From positions 1,366,113 to 1,430,112 of the forward strand of contig NZ_BMVW01000001.1 in assembly GCF_014650915.1 (NCBI RefSeq): DNA of 64,000 bases, given 5' to 3'. The notes under the pieces are model-generated. The model did no database searches. It was not told the origin of the DNA and saw only the letters and a program-made list of their open reading frames with translations. Both the position numbers and the translations under genes were made by a program. This document shows positions 48,337-56,854 of this stretch, piece by piece. The stretch's first letter is position 1. Every line of letters starts with the position of its first letter. The DNA is from Streptomyces poonensis (GTDB lineage Bacteria; Actinomycetota; Actinomycetes; Streptomycetales; Streptomycetaceae).

Positions 48337-49506
48337 ATGCATCGCATCACCGTCATCGGCGGCGGCTTCGCCGGCCTCACCGCGGCCATCACCGCCGCCG
48401 AGGCAGGCGCCAAGGTCACCCTGTACGAAGCCCACCACACCCTCGGCGGCCGGGCCCGGACCGCCGAAGGCCCGTACCGCACGAACGAGGGACCGCACGC
48501 CCTGTACAACGGCGGCCCGCACTGGACCTGGCTCAAGCAGCGCGACCTCATCGGCCCGCTCGCCCCCATCCCGCCCCTGGAGGCCGCCCGCCTCCGGCTG
48601 CACCACAAAGGCACCCTCCGCCGCACCCCGCCCCTCGCGATGCTCAAGCTGCTGCGCCGCCGGACCGCCGGGCAGGCACCCGTCGACGCGGACTTCCTGA
48701 CATGGGCCGCCGGGCTGGCGGGCGAGGAAGCGGCACGGGCCGCCGCGCACTACTCCGCCGTCGCGCTGTTCCACCACGACCCGGGATCCCTCTCCGCCGC
48801 GTTCGTGCACGAGCGGCTCCGCCGGTCCGCCAAGCTGCCGCCCGAGGCGCGCTACCCGCGCGGCGGCTGGGCGAACGTCATCGACCGGATGGCGGCACGG
48901 GCCTGGGACCTCGGCGTCCGCATCGAGACCCGCTCCCGCGTCGACACCGTCCCCGAGCGACAGGGGCCCGTCATCGTCGCCACCTCGCTCGACGCCGCCC
49001 GGCGCCTCCTCGGGGACGACTCACTGACCTGGCCGAGCGGCCGCACCGCGCTCGTCGACCTGGCCCTGCGCACCCGGCGCGGTGACGCGTTCGCCGTGTC
49101 CGACCTGGACGCCCCCGGCTGGATCGAACGCTTCACCGCCCAGGACCGCACCCTCGCCCCGGCCGGGGAGCAGCTGGTCCAGGGCCAGATCCCGCTCGCC
49201 CCGCACGAGTCCCGCGCCGACGGCATCGCGCGCGCGGAGCAGCTGCTCGACCTCGGGTTCGAAGGATGGCGGACACGGGTCACCTGGCGGCGCGAGGCCA
49301 CCTCCGACGGCCGCACCGGGGCCGTCGACCTGCCCGGCTTCAGCTGGCGCGACCGACCGGCTGTCGACCGCGGCGAGGGTGTCTACCTCGCGGGCGACCG
49401 CGTCGCGGCGCCCGGCGTGCTCTCGGAGGTGTCGTTCAACAGTGCCCTCACCGCGGCCTCCCTGGCCCTCGCCCATCACAGAGCCCTTGACCTCAAGCAA
49501 GCTTGA
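48337..49506 (+). CDS. FAD-dependent oxidoreductase (phytoene-desaturase/amine-oxidase-like)
   Basis: A protein of 389 residues from ATG 48337 with GGAAGGAA upstream. Dinucleotide-binding start ITVIGGGFAGLTAAITAAEAGAKVTLYEAHHTLGGRART and C-terminal FAD motif GVYLAGDRVAAPGVLSEVSFNSAL. Carotenoid-desaturase-like family, but no carotenoid genes are near, so substrate unknown. Followed by an MDR dehydrogenase (51 bp), with which it may form a unit. Confidence 0.85.
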   Translation: MHRITVIGGGFAGLTAAITAAEAGAKVTLYEAHHTLGGRARTAEGPYRTNEGPHALYNGGPHWTWLKQRDLIGPLAPIPPLEAARLRLHHKGTLRRTPPLAMLKLLRRRTAGQAPVDADFLTWAAGLAGEEAARAAAHYSAVALFHHDPGSLSAAFVHERLRRSAKLPPEARYPRGGWANVIDRMAARAWDLGVRIETRSRVDTVPERQGPVIVATSLDAARRLLGDDSLTWPSGRTALVDLALRTRRGDAFAVSDLDAPGWIERFTAQDRTLAPAGEQLVQGQIPLAPHESRADGIARAEQLLDLGFEGWRTRVTWRREATSDGRTGAVDLPGFSWRDRPAVDRGEGVYLAGDRVAAPGVLSEVSFNSALTAASLALAHHRALDLKQA

Positions 49507-49557
49507 GACTGAACGCTGGGGCCGTCACCGAGACGCGAACCCACGAGGGAGCCCTTG

Positions 49558-50532
49558 ATGCACGCCATCCGCCTGCACACCTTCGGTCCGGCCGAGAACC
49601 TCACCTACGAAAAGGTCGAAGACCCCGAGCCGGGCCCGGGCCAGGTCCGTATCGCCGTGGCAGCCGCCGGCGTACACCTCCTGGACACCGCGCTCAGGGA
49701 AGGCCGACAGGGACCGGCCCCGGCGCCGACCCCGCTGCCGACCGTCCCCGGCCGCGAGGTCGCCGGCACCGTCGAGTCCCTCGGCGACGGCGTCGACGGC
49801 CACTGGCTCGGCAAGCGCGTCGTCGCCCACCTCGGCTTCGCGCCCGGGGGCTACGCCGAACTCGCCGTCACGGACACCGGCCGCCTCCACGAGATACCCG
49901 GCACCCTCGGCTTCGCCGAGGCCGTCGCCATGATCGGCACCGGGCGCACCACCATGGGCATCCTGCAGTTCGCCGAGCCGGGCCCCGACGACGTGGTCGT
50001 CGTCCCCGCCGCGGCCGGCGGCATCGGCACCCTCCTCGTGCAGTACGCCAAGCACGCGGGCGCCACCGTCATCGGCCTCGCCGGCGGCCCGGAGAAGACG
50101 GCCCGCGTCCGCGCGAACGGCGCCGACCTCGCCGTCGACTACAGGACCCCCTCATGGAGCGAGCAGGTCCAGGCGTACCGCGGCCGGGTGACGGTCGTGT
50201 ACGACGGCGTGGGCGGCGACGCGGCCCGCGAGTCCGTCGCCCTCCTCGCCCCCGGCGGCAGGCACATCGTGTTCGGCTGGTCGGGCGAGGGCATCCACGA
50301 CGGCGGCCCGTACGTCGTCGAGGGCGTCAGCGAGCAGGTCCTCGGCCCGGTGATGCTGGAGAAGGCGGGCGGCCCCGACCCCGTACGCACCCTCGAACTC
50401 CGCGCGCTCGCCGAAGCCGCCGCCGGCCGCCTCACCCCCGCGGTCCACCGCTTCCCCCTCAGCGAGGCAGCGGCCGCCCACCGCGCCCTGGAGACACGCG
50501 GCACCGTGGGCAAGGTGGTGCTGGAACCCTGA
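49558..50532 (+). CDS. zinc-type alcohol dehydrogenase-like / quinone oxidoreductase (MDR)
   Basis: 324 residues from ATG 49558 (TTG 49555 also in frame) with GAGGGA upstream. Quinone-oxidoreductase-like MDR: HTFGPAENLTYEKVEDPEPGPGQVRI, PTVPGREVAGTVESLG, NADPH site VVVVPAAAGGIGTLLVQYAKHAGA and PEKTARVRANGAD. It lacks the structural and catalytic Cys/His sets of zinc ADHs, so it is the zinc-free quinone reductase type. Confidence 0.88.
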   Translation: MHAIRLHTFGPAENLTYEKVEDPEPGPGQVRIAVAAAGVHLLDTALREGRQGPAPAPTPLPTVPGREVAGTVESLGDGVDGHWLGKRVVAHLGFAPGGYAELAVTDTGRLHEIPGTLGFAEAVAMIGTGRTTMGILQFAEPGPDDVVVVPAAAGGIGTLLVQYAKHAGATVIGLAGGPEKTARVRANGADLAVDYRTPSWSEQVQAYRGRVTVVYDGVGGDAARESVALLAPGGRHIVFGWSGEGIHDGGPYVVEGVSEQVLGPVMLEKAGGPDPVRTLELRALAEAAAGRLTPAVHRFPLSEAAAAHRALETRGTVGKVVLEP

Positions 50533-50550
50533 CCCGGACCCTGTCGGAGG

Positions 50551-51030
50551 TCAGCCCTGCGACCCGAGCTCCCGCAGCGCGTCATCGGTCAGCCGGTACA
50601 CCGTCCACTCGTCCTGCGGAAGCGCCCCCAGCGCCTTGTAGAAGGCGATCGACGGCGCGTTCCAGTCCAGCACGGACCACTCCAGCCGCTCGTACCCGCG
50701 CTCCACGCAGATCCGCGCCAGCTCGGTGAGCAGCGCCCTGCCGTGACCGCCGCCCCGGGCCGACGGCCGTACGTACAGGTCCTCCAGGTAGATGCCGTGC
50801 ACGCCCCGCCAGGTCGAGAAGTTGAGGAACCACAGGGCGAACCCGACCGGCTCCCCCGTCGTCTCGTCCTCGGCGATGTGCGCGAAGGCGGCGGGCCGCT
50901 CCCCGAACAGCGCCTCGGCCAGCTGTTCCTCGGTGGCCCGCGCCTCCTCCAACGCCTTCTCGTACTCGGCGAGTTCACGGACCATGGCGTGGATGACGGG
51001 GACGTCGGCAGGGGTCGCGGTGCGAATCAT
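50551..51030 (-). CDS. GNAT N-acetyltransferase (SSAT/diamine-type)
   Basis: A protein of 159 residues from ATG 51030. MIRTATPADVPVIHAMVRELAEYE at the start, GIYLEDLYVRPSARGGGHGRALLTELA with the acetyl-CoA loop, and WSVLDWNAPSIAFYKALGA. This pattern is shared with spermidine/spermine and thialysine acetyltransferases. Substrate not proven. Ends 19 bp from the convergent MDR gene. Confidence 0.88.
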   Translation of the reverse strand: MIRTATPADVPVIHAMVRELAEYEKALEEARATEEQLAEALFGERPAAFAHIAEDETTGEPVGFALWFLNFSTWRGVHGIYLEDLYVRPSARGGGHGRALLTELARICVERGYERLEWSVLDWNAPSIAFYKALGALPQDEWTVYRLTDDALRELGSQG

Positions 51031-51078
51031 GGCCGCAGGCTAACCCGGCACCCGCACCGTCAGGCCAGTGGTTATTCG

Positions 51079-51960
51079 CTACCTGCCCCGCAGCCGCCGC
51101 GCGATCTCCATGTCGTCCGGCTGCAACGGACGCCCCTCCTCGACCTCCCAGACCGCGTTCTGCAGCACCCGCCCCAGCGTCCAGGCCCGCGCCCGGTCCC
51201 GGTCCAGCCCGAGGACGTCCGTCATCGCGTCGAAGCGCCACAGCACCTCGTCCGCCTCGAAACGGTTGTCCAGCGCCGGCCACAGCTCGAATCCCGGGTC
51301 ACCGGCCAGCGGCTTCGGATCGATGGCGAGCCAGGGCTCACGCTCCGCCGCGAGGACGTTGCCGAAATGGAGGTCCCAGTGGAGCAACCGGTCACCGGGC
51401 TCGCCCAGAACCTCCCGCACGGCCGCCGCGCAGTCCGCGACCAGCGCCCGCTCCCCCGGGTCCGTGATCCGGGCGAGCACGGCAGGCGTACGGTCCAGCA
51501 TGTCCGCCGCGATGTCCCCCAGCCGCCGCATCCCCTCGGGCGCCGGCCCGGCGGTGAGACGGGCCAGCAGCCGCGCGATGTGCAGCACGGCCTCCCGGGT
51601 GTCCGGCAGATACGAGAGCATCCGCGACGGATCGAGCCGCTCGAGCAGCAGGGCACCGTCGCTCTCGTCGTAGCGCAGCAGCCGTACGGCCCCGTCCCCG
51701 TCCCACACCCGCAGCGCGACCGGCTCGCCCACGCTCTCCTCGTCGAGGAGCTGCAGCTTGAGCACGGCGGGGGTGCCGTCGGCGGCGACCACGGGCAGGA
51801 CCAGGGCGCACATGCCGTACATGGAGGGGCCGTCGAGACGCAGGTCCCAGCGGTCGAGGCAGGCGGCGGCCAGCTCGGGCAGGCGGGTTATGAAGGCGCG
51901 GCCGGCCTCACCGTTGAACATGTGCTGCGTGGCGGCCAGTTCGTCCGGGACATCGATCAC
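51079..51960 (-). CDS. aminoglycoside/hydroxyurea phosphotransferase-like kinase
   Basis: 293 residues from GTG 51960; upstream in-frame starts at 51969 and 51996 are possible. APH(6)/hydroxyurea-kinase group: LLHWDLHFGNVL (catalytic Asp and Asn), AIDPKPLAGDPGFELWP (metal Asp), plus VLKLQLLDEESVGEPVALRVWDGDG (ATP Lys). It may phosphorylate an aminoglycoside or a related metabolite. No resistance phenotype can be claimed from the sequence. Confidence 0.82.
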   Translation of the reverse strand: MIDVPDELAATQHMFNGEAGRAFITRLPELAAACLDRWDLRLDGPSMYGMCALVLPVVAADGTPAVLKLQLLDEESVGEPVALRVWDGDGAVRLLRYDESDGALLLERLDPSRMLSYLPDTREAVLHIARLLARLTAGPAPEGMRRLGDIAADMLDRTPAVLARITDPGERALVADCAAAVREVLGEPGDRLLHWDLHFGNVLAAEREPWLAIDPKPLAGDPGFELWPALDNRFEADEVLWRFDAMTDVLGLDRDRARAWTLGRVLQNAVWEVEEGRPLQPDDMEIARRLRGR

Positions 51961-51992
51961 CCCACCGACCGTACGGGCACCCGGACGCGCCC

Positions 51993-53000
51993 TCACCCGA
52001 TTTTTCGCGCGGACTGCGCGAACTGTTCGACGAGCTTCCGCATGACCTCGAAGGCGGGCTTGGGGGTGTAGTCGTCGGTGACGAGCCCGAACTGGTGGAA
52101 CAGCCCTGGATTCGCGCTGTCGGCGTCGCGCAGCGCGAAGTGCGTGTAACCGCTCAGTCCGAGCCGCTCCGCGTGGTCCGCGACGACGCGCACCACGGTC
52201 TCCACCACCTCGGCCTGACGGTGCGGAGGCCGCTCCGGGCCGGTGGGCCAGCCGTGCTCGGTGATGTGCAGCGGCAGATGCCCCAGACCGGCGGGCGTCA
52301 GCACCGCCTCACGGTGGTGGCGCAGCAGCCCCTCGACGGCCTCCGCGAGGCCGGACGCGGCGACGGGCCGGAAGACGTCGGGGAAGAAGTCCAGGCCCAC
52401 GTAGTCCAGGTCGGCGATGAAGCCTTCCCCGCCACGGCTGGTCAGGCCGTCGACGAAGGAGGCGGACGGCCCGAAGAGCGGGGTGGTGTTGAACCCGACT
52501 CGCAGATGGCCGTATCCCAGTTCGCGTGCACGGGCCTTGGCCGCGAAGACCCCGCGGACGATCGCCTCGTCCACCGCCGGGTAGTAACCGTCCAGCACGG
52601 GATTTGACGTGACGTTCGGCTCTTCCGTCACCTGCAACGTGCCGGTGACCTCGCCGTACTGCTCGACCAGCTCGCGCAGGAAGGCGCAGTAGCCGTCGAC
52701 GTCCGCGGCCCTGGACTGATACTGCGCCACCAGGTCCAGACGGCGCCCCCGGACCGCGTACCCGGCCGCGGCGGCCGGCGTCGCGATGGTGTGCGGCGTC
52801 CCCAGCCGGGTGTCGTCGTCGAAGCCCACATAGGCACGGACCAGGAACGGGCGGCCCGGGCGGCCCTGGAGGGCGTCGAGCGCCCCCGACACGCGGGCCG
52901 GGTCGTCGGGCGGGCCACCGGCCAGGCCCCCGGCATCGTCGCCGGTGACCCCGCCGGGGTAGATCCCGAAGAGCAGGCCGTTCTGTGCGTTCGGCGTCAT
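51993..53000 (-). CDS. predicted glycosidase-like TIM-barrel protein
   Basis: A protein of 335 residues from ATG 53000 with GGAAGGA upstream. Clan GH-A pattern: TLQVTEEPNVTSNP (candidate acid/base Glu) in the middle and HITEHGWPTGPERPP (candidate nucleophile Glu) later, plus LDYVGLDFFPDVF and YTHFALRDADSANPGLFHQFGL near the end. The exact family is not recognised. No signal peptide, so it is cytoplasmic. Its start overlaps the PadR stop (ATGA), implying joint control. Confidence 0.75.
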   Translation of the reverse strand: MTPNAQNGLLFGIYPGGVTGDDAGGLAGGPPDDPARVSGALDALQGRPGRPFLVRAYVGFDDDTRLGTPHTIATPAAAAGYAVRGRRLDLVAQYQSRAADVDGYCAFLRELVEQYGEVTGTLQVTEEPNVTSNPVLDGYYPAVDEAIVRGVFAAKARARELGYGHLRVGFNTTPLFGPSASFVDGLTSRGGEGFIADLDYVGLDFFPDVFRPVAASGLAEAVEGLLRHHREAVLTPAGLGHLPLHITEHGWPTGPERPPHRQAEVVETVVRVVADHAERLGLSGYTHFALRDADSANPGLFHQFGLVTDDYTPKPAFEVMRKLVEQFAQSARKIG

Positions 53001-53644
53001 GTGCTCGATTCCTTCCGGTCCGAGGGTGCGAAGAGTTCGGAGGGAGGGGCGGGAGGGGCGGGAGGGGTCACCGCATCGGCCGGCCACGCCAGCGCCCCGG
53101 TGCGGATGTCGTCGATGACGGCATCGATCCACGCCGTCTCCGCGCGGGCGAGGGAGAGCGCGTACTCGGCCTCGATGACGTGCAGGCGGGGAACGCCGGC
53201 CGCCAGGGCGCCGGCGAGGCGCTCCTCATCGGCGGCCGTGCGCTCCTGAAGGCGCCGGGCACGCTCGAGCAGCGCCTCCTCGGCCCCGTCCGGTCCCAGC
53301 GCGCCGAGGTACGTGACAGCGCCCAGGAACTGCGAGAACTCCCGCTGCGGGGTGCGGATCTGTGCGTCCAGCCGCCGCACGAGCTCGTCGCGGCCCGCCC
53401 GGGTGAGGGCGTAGACGGTCCGCTCGGGACGGTTCCCCGAGCGCTCCCGCCCCTGCGCGGCGATCCAGCCCGCCTCGGTCAGCGCGGCGACGGTGTTGTA
53501 GAGCGTGCCCCGCGTGATCGCCGCCGCGTGGTTGTCGCTGCGCTTCCGCAGCTCGGCCAGCATCTGGTGCGGGTGCGAGCTCCGCTCCAGCAGGAGGCCC
53601 AGCACGGCGAGCACGATCGGGTTGTCAAGGGTACGACGCGGCAT
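52997..53644 (-). CDS. PadR family transcriptional regulator
   Basis: A protein of 215 residues from ATG 53644. Winged-helix PadR domain: IVLAVLGLLLERSSHPHQMLAELRKR, ITRGTLYNTVAALTEAGWIAAQ, RPERTVYALTRAG. A C-terminal Vir-like coiled-coil domain follows (LERARRLQERTAADEERLAG). Translationally coupled to the glycosidase-like gene, so it probably senses a small molecule related to that enzyme's substrate (inference). Confidence 0.9.
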   Translation of the reverse strand: MPRRTLDNPIVLAVLGLLLERSSHPHQMLAELRKRSDNHAAAITRGTLYNTVAALTEAGWIAAQGRERSGNRPERTVYALTRAGRDELVRRLDAQIRTPQREFSQFLGAVTYLGALGPDGAEEALLERARRLQERTAADEERLAGALAAGVPRLHVIEAEYALSLARAETAWIDAVIDDIRTGALAWPADAVTPPAPPAPPSELFAPSDRKESST

Positions 53645-53686
53645 AGTCGAACCGTACCAGTCTATATGAACTATTGCTCCGGCGAT

Positions 53687-53722
53687 AAAAAAAGCCCAGG
53701 TCAGAAGCGATCTGACCTGGGC
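53687..53722 (-). terminator. intrinsic terminator of tRNA-Thr
   Basis: On the minus strand GCCCAGGTCAGA-TCGCT-TCTGACCTGGGC is followed by seven T, a classic rho-independent terminator directly downstream of the tRNA. Confidence 0.93.
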
Positions 53723-53728
53723 CCGTGG

Positions 53729-53802
53729 AGCCCCCTGTCGGATTCGAACCGACGACCTTCGCTTTACAAGAGCGGCGCTCTGACCAGCTGAGCTAAGGAG
53801 GC
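53729..53802 (-). tRNA. tRNA-Thr (anticodon UGU)
   Basis: Cloverleaf on the minus strand: acceptor GCCTCCT/AGGGGGC, D-loop AGCTCAGCTGGTCAGAGC, anticodon loop CTTGTAA with TGT at 53768-53766, T-arm GGTTCGAATCC. A CCA follows at 53728-53726 and seems encoded. It lies alone upstream of msiK, with a strong terminator behind it. Threonine codons ACA are rare at this GC, so this is probably the minor isoacceptor. Confidence 0.96.
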
Positions 53803-53906
53803 ATGGGCACGCCCGCATCATTTGTGCCTGCGTGCATGCCCGAGTGTACCCACGTCCCGGCCAGGCACTGTCGAAAGTTTCCGCGAAGTTCACAGCCCCC
53901 GGACTG

Positions 53907-53968
53907 CTGACAGATCAGGTGAACGCCAGGTACGGTCCTGAGCCAGTCCACCCGCATGGACTACACCA
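53907..53968 (+). promoter_or_regulatory. msiK promoter and operator-like inverted repeat
   Basis: CTGACA (53907-53912) and TACGGT (53931-53936), spaced 18 bp, form a promoter candidate. Just downstream AGTCCA-N6-TGGACT (53945-53962) is an inverted repeat, and TGGACTACACCA (53957-53968) matches the DasR core at 10 of 12 positions. Fits sugar-responsive control of msiK. Confidence 0.5.
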
Positions 53969-54049
53969 CAACGGAACACCCCGTAGTGGCACCACCTTCC
54001 ACAACGGATCGTCCGGCACGTTCCTGCCGGTAGAAGGGGGCCCATCACC

Positions 54050-55186
<1,137 letters not shown>

Positions 55187-55230
55187 TCCGGATCCGGGCG
55201 GACCGTCCCGGAGAAATCACCCAGGTTGAC

Positions 55231-55266
55231 GAAGAGGGCCCCGCAGACCACTGCGGGGCCCTCTTC
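55231..55266 (+). terminator. terminator of msiK
   Basis: GAAGAGGGCCCCGCAG pairs perfectly with CTGCGGGGCCCTCTTC (55231-55266), a 16-bp stem with a 4-nt loop. Confidence 0.92.
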
Positions 55267-55405
55267 GCTGCCCGTGAACACCCCGACAAAAGCGTTGATT
55301 TCGACTCCTGTGCGTCAATCCGTCACCCGGGAGAGGCCACTCCGACATCCCCCGAACCGGTGACCAAATGTCGCCATATCACTACCCCGCGCTACCCTCA
55401 CTCGC

Positions 55406-55876
55406 GTGAAGCACACCACTACCCAACGGACCCGGCGCAGCCCGGGCCCCGCCCGTCGGATCGGCCGCTCCCTCGCGTTCGTCCTCCCTGTCGTCCTGGT
55501 GCTGTCCGGGACGCTGGCGGTCACCCACGTCAACTGGTCGGGAGACTCCTCGGACTCGGTGCTCACCACCGCCGCCGAGGCCGCCGCCCCCGCCTCCGGT
55601 ACGGACACCACAGGCGCCGCCAGACCCCGCACGGAGCACGAGGTCCTGCGCGACGAACTGCTGCTGGAGCTCCAGGAGAAGGACCCGGAGGCGGCCCTCA
55701 CCCACCTTCAGCGTGCGGTGAACGGGCGCCCGTCGCTGGCGCAGCACTGTGCGTCGATCGCCCGTGCCCTCGGCCGCGCGGCCGTCAAGGTGTACGGCCC
55801 GTCCCGTGCCCAGTCGTACGCCCGCCCGGTCTGCGACACGTCCTTCGCGTCGGGCGTGGCGGCCCAGCACGCCTGA
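55406..55876 (+). CDS. hypothetical secreted/membrane protein
   Basis: A protein of 156 residues from GTG 55406. A basic N-terminus with TRRS and a hydrophobic segment (~21-42, SLAFVLPVVLVLSGTLAV) act as signal or anchor. The extracellular part is mainly helical with two cysteines (QHCASIARALGRAAVKVYG, ARPVCDTSFASG). The C-terminal motif is conserved in many Streptomyces proteins but unnamed to me. Function unknown. Confidence 0.7.
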   Translation: MKHTTTQRTRRSPGPARRIGRSLAFVLPVVLVLSGTLAVTHVNWSGDSSDSVLTTAAEAAAPASGTDTTGAARPRTEHEVLRDELLLELQEKDPEAALTHLQRAVNGRPSLAQHCASIARALGRAAVKVYGPSRAQSYARPVCDTSFASGVAAQHA

Positions 55877-56036
55877 GCACCCGCACCCGCACCCGCCGGG
55901 CACATCCCGGCTCGCCCCGACACCCTCACCCGTCACCGCCATCCGTTTCCCCGTCCGTCCCGTCCCCGGCAGCCGCCGAGGCACCGATCCCGAGGGCCGT
56001 GCTCCCGCGAACGGGGCGCCACGTACAGTTCCGGTC

Positions 56037-56768
56037 ATGACCGATCCGAACGCCGCGTCGCGCCCCGTTCAAGCCGTCGTCCTGGCCGGTGGCCAGGGGT
56101 CGCGGCTGCGCCCGTACACCGACGACCGGCCGAAGCCCATGGTCGAGATCCCCGGCACGGGCACCCCGATCATCGGCCACCAGCTCGCCTGGCTCGCCGA
56201 GGAGGGCGTCACCGACGTGGTCGTCTCCTGCGGCCATCTCGCCGACGTGCTGGAGAAGTGGCTGGAGACGGCCGATCTGCCCGTTCGCGTCACGACCGTC
56301 GTCGAGACGGAGCCCCTGGGCCGCGGCGGCGGCCTGCGGTACGCGGCGGCGCACCTTCCCCACCCCGACCGGCCCTGGTACGCGACGAACGGCGACATCT
56401 GGACCCGGTTCTCGCTCCGCGACATGGCGGACTTCCACACCGGCCGCGACGCCCTCGCCACGCTCGCCCTCGCCCGCCCACGCATCCCGTGGGGCGCCGT
56501 GCAGACGGACGGCTTCGGGCACGTCACGGACTTCATCGAGGCCCCGCCGACGACGTACGAGGTCAATGCGGGCGTCTATGTCTTCTCCCCCGGCTTCACC
56601 TCGCTGCTGCCGGAGCGCGGCGACCACGAGCGGAGCACCTTCCCGCGGCTCGCCCGGGAGCGGCGGCTGGCCGGCTTCCCGATCCCGCAGGGGGCGTACT
56701 GGCGTGCCATCGACACGGCGAAGGACCTGACGGAGGCGGCGAAGGAACTGGCGGCCCTGGGGCGTTGA
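56037..56768 (+). CDS. sugar-phosphate nucleotidyltransferase (Man-1-P guanylyltransferase-like)
   Basis: A protein of 243 residues from ATG 56037. Rossmann-like start AVVLAGGQGSRLRPYTDDRPKPMVEI (signature of NTP transferases), YATNGDIWTRFS (metal-binding GD), VFSPGFTSLLPERGDHERSTFPRLA. The C-terminal hexapeptide domain of long forms is missing, so this is the short type. It may supply GDP-mannose or a similar sugar nucleotide, but the exact sugar is unclear. Convergent with the DoxX gene. Confidence 0.85.
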   Translation: MTDPNAASRPVQAVVLAGGQGSRLRPYTDDRPKPMVEIPGTGTPIIGHQLAWLAEEGVTDVVVSCGHLADVLEKWLETADLPVRVTTVVETEPLGRGGGLRYAAAHLPHPDRPWYATNGDIWTRFSLRDMADFHTGRDALATLALARPRIPWGAVQTDGFGHVTDFIEAPPTTYEVNAGVYVFSPGFTSLLPERGDHERSTFPRLARERRLAGFPIPQGAYWRAIDTAKDLTEAAKELAALGR

Positions 56769-56798
56769 GGAACGCGGCCGGCACCCAGCAGGCCGGTA

Positions 56799-56839
56799 CG
56801 GAGCCGGGCCCCGCGCATCACGCGCGGGGCCCGGCTCCG
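56799..56839. terminator. convergent terminator
   Basis: CGGAGCCGGGCCCCGCGC pairs with GCGCGGGGCCCGGCTCCG (56799-56839) with a 5-nt loop, between the nucleotidyltransferase and the DoxX gene. An 18-bp perfect stem. Confidence 0.92.
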
Positions 56840-56854
56840 TACTCCTGCTGAGGA

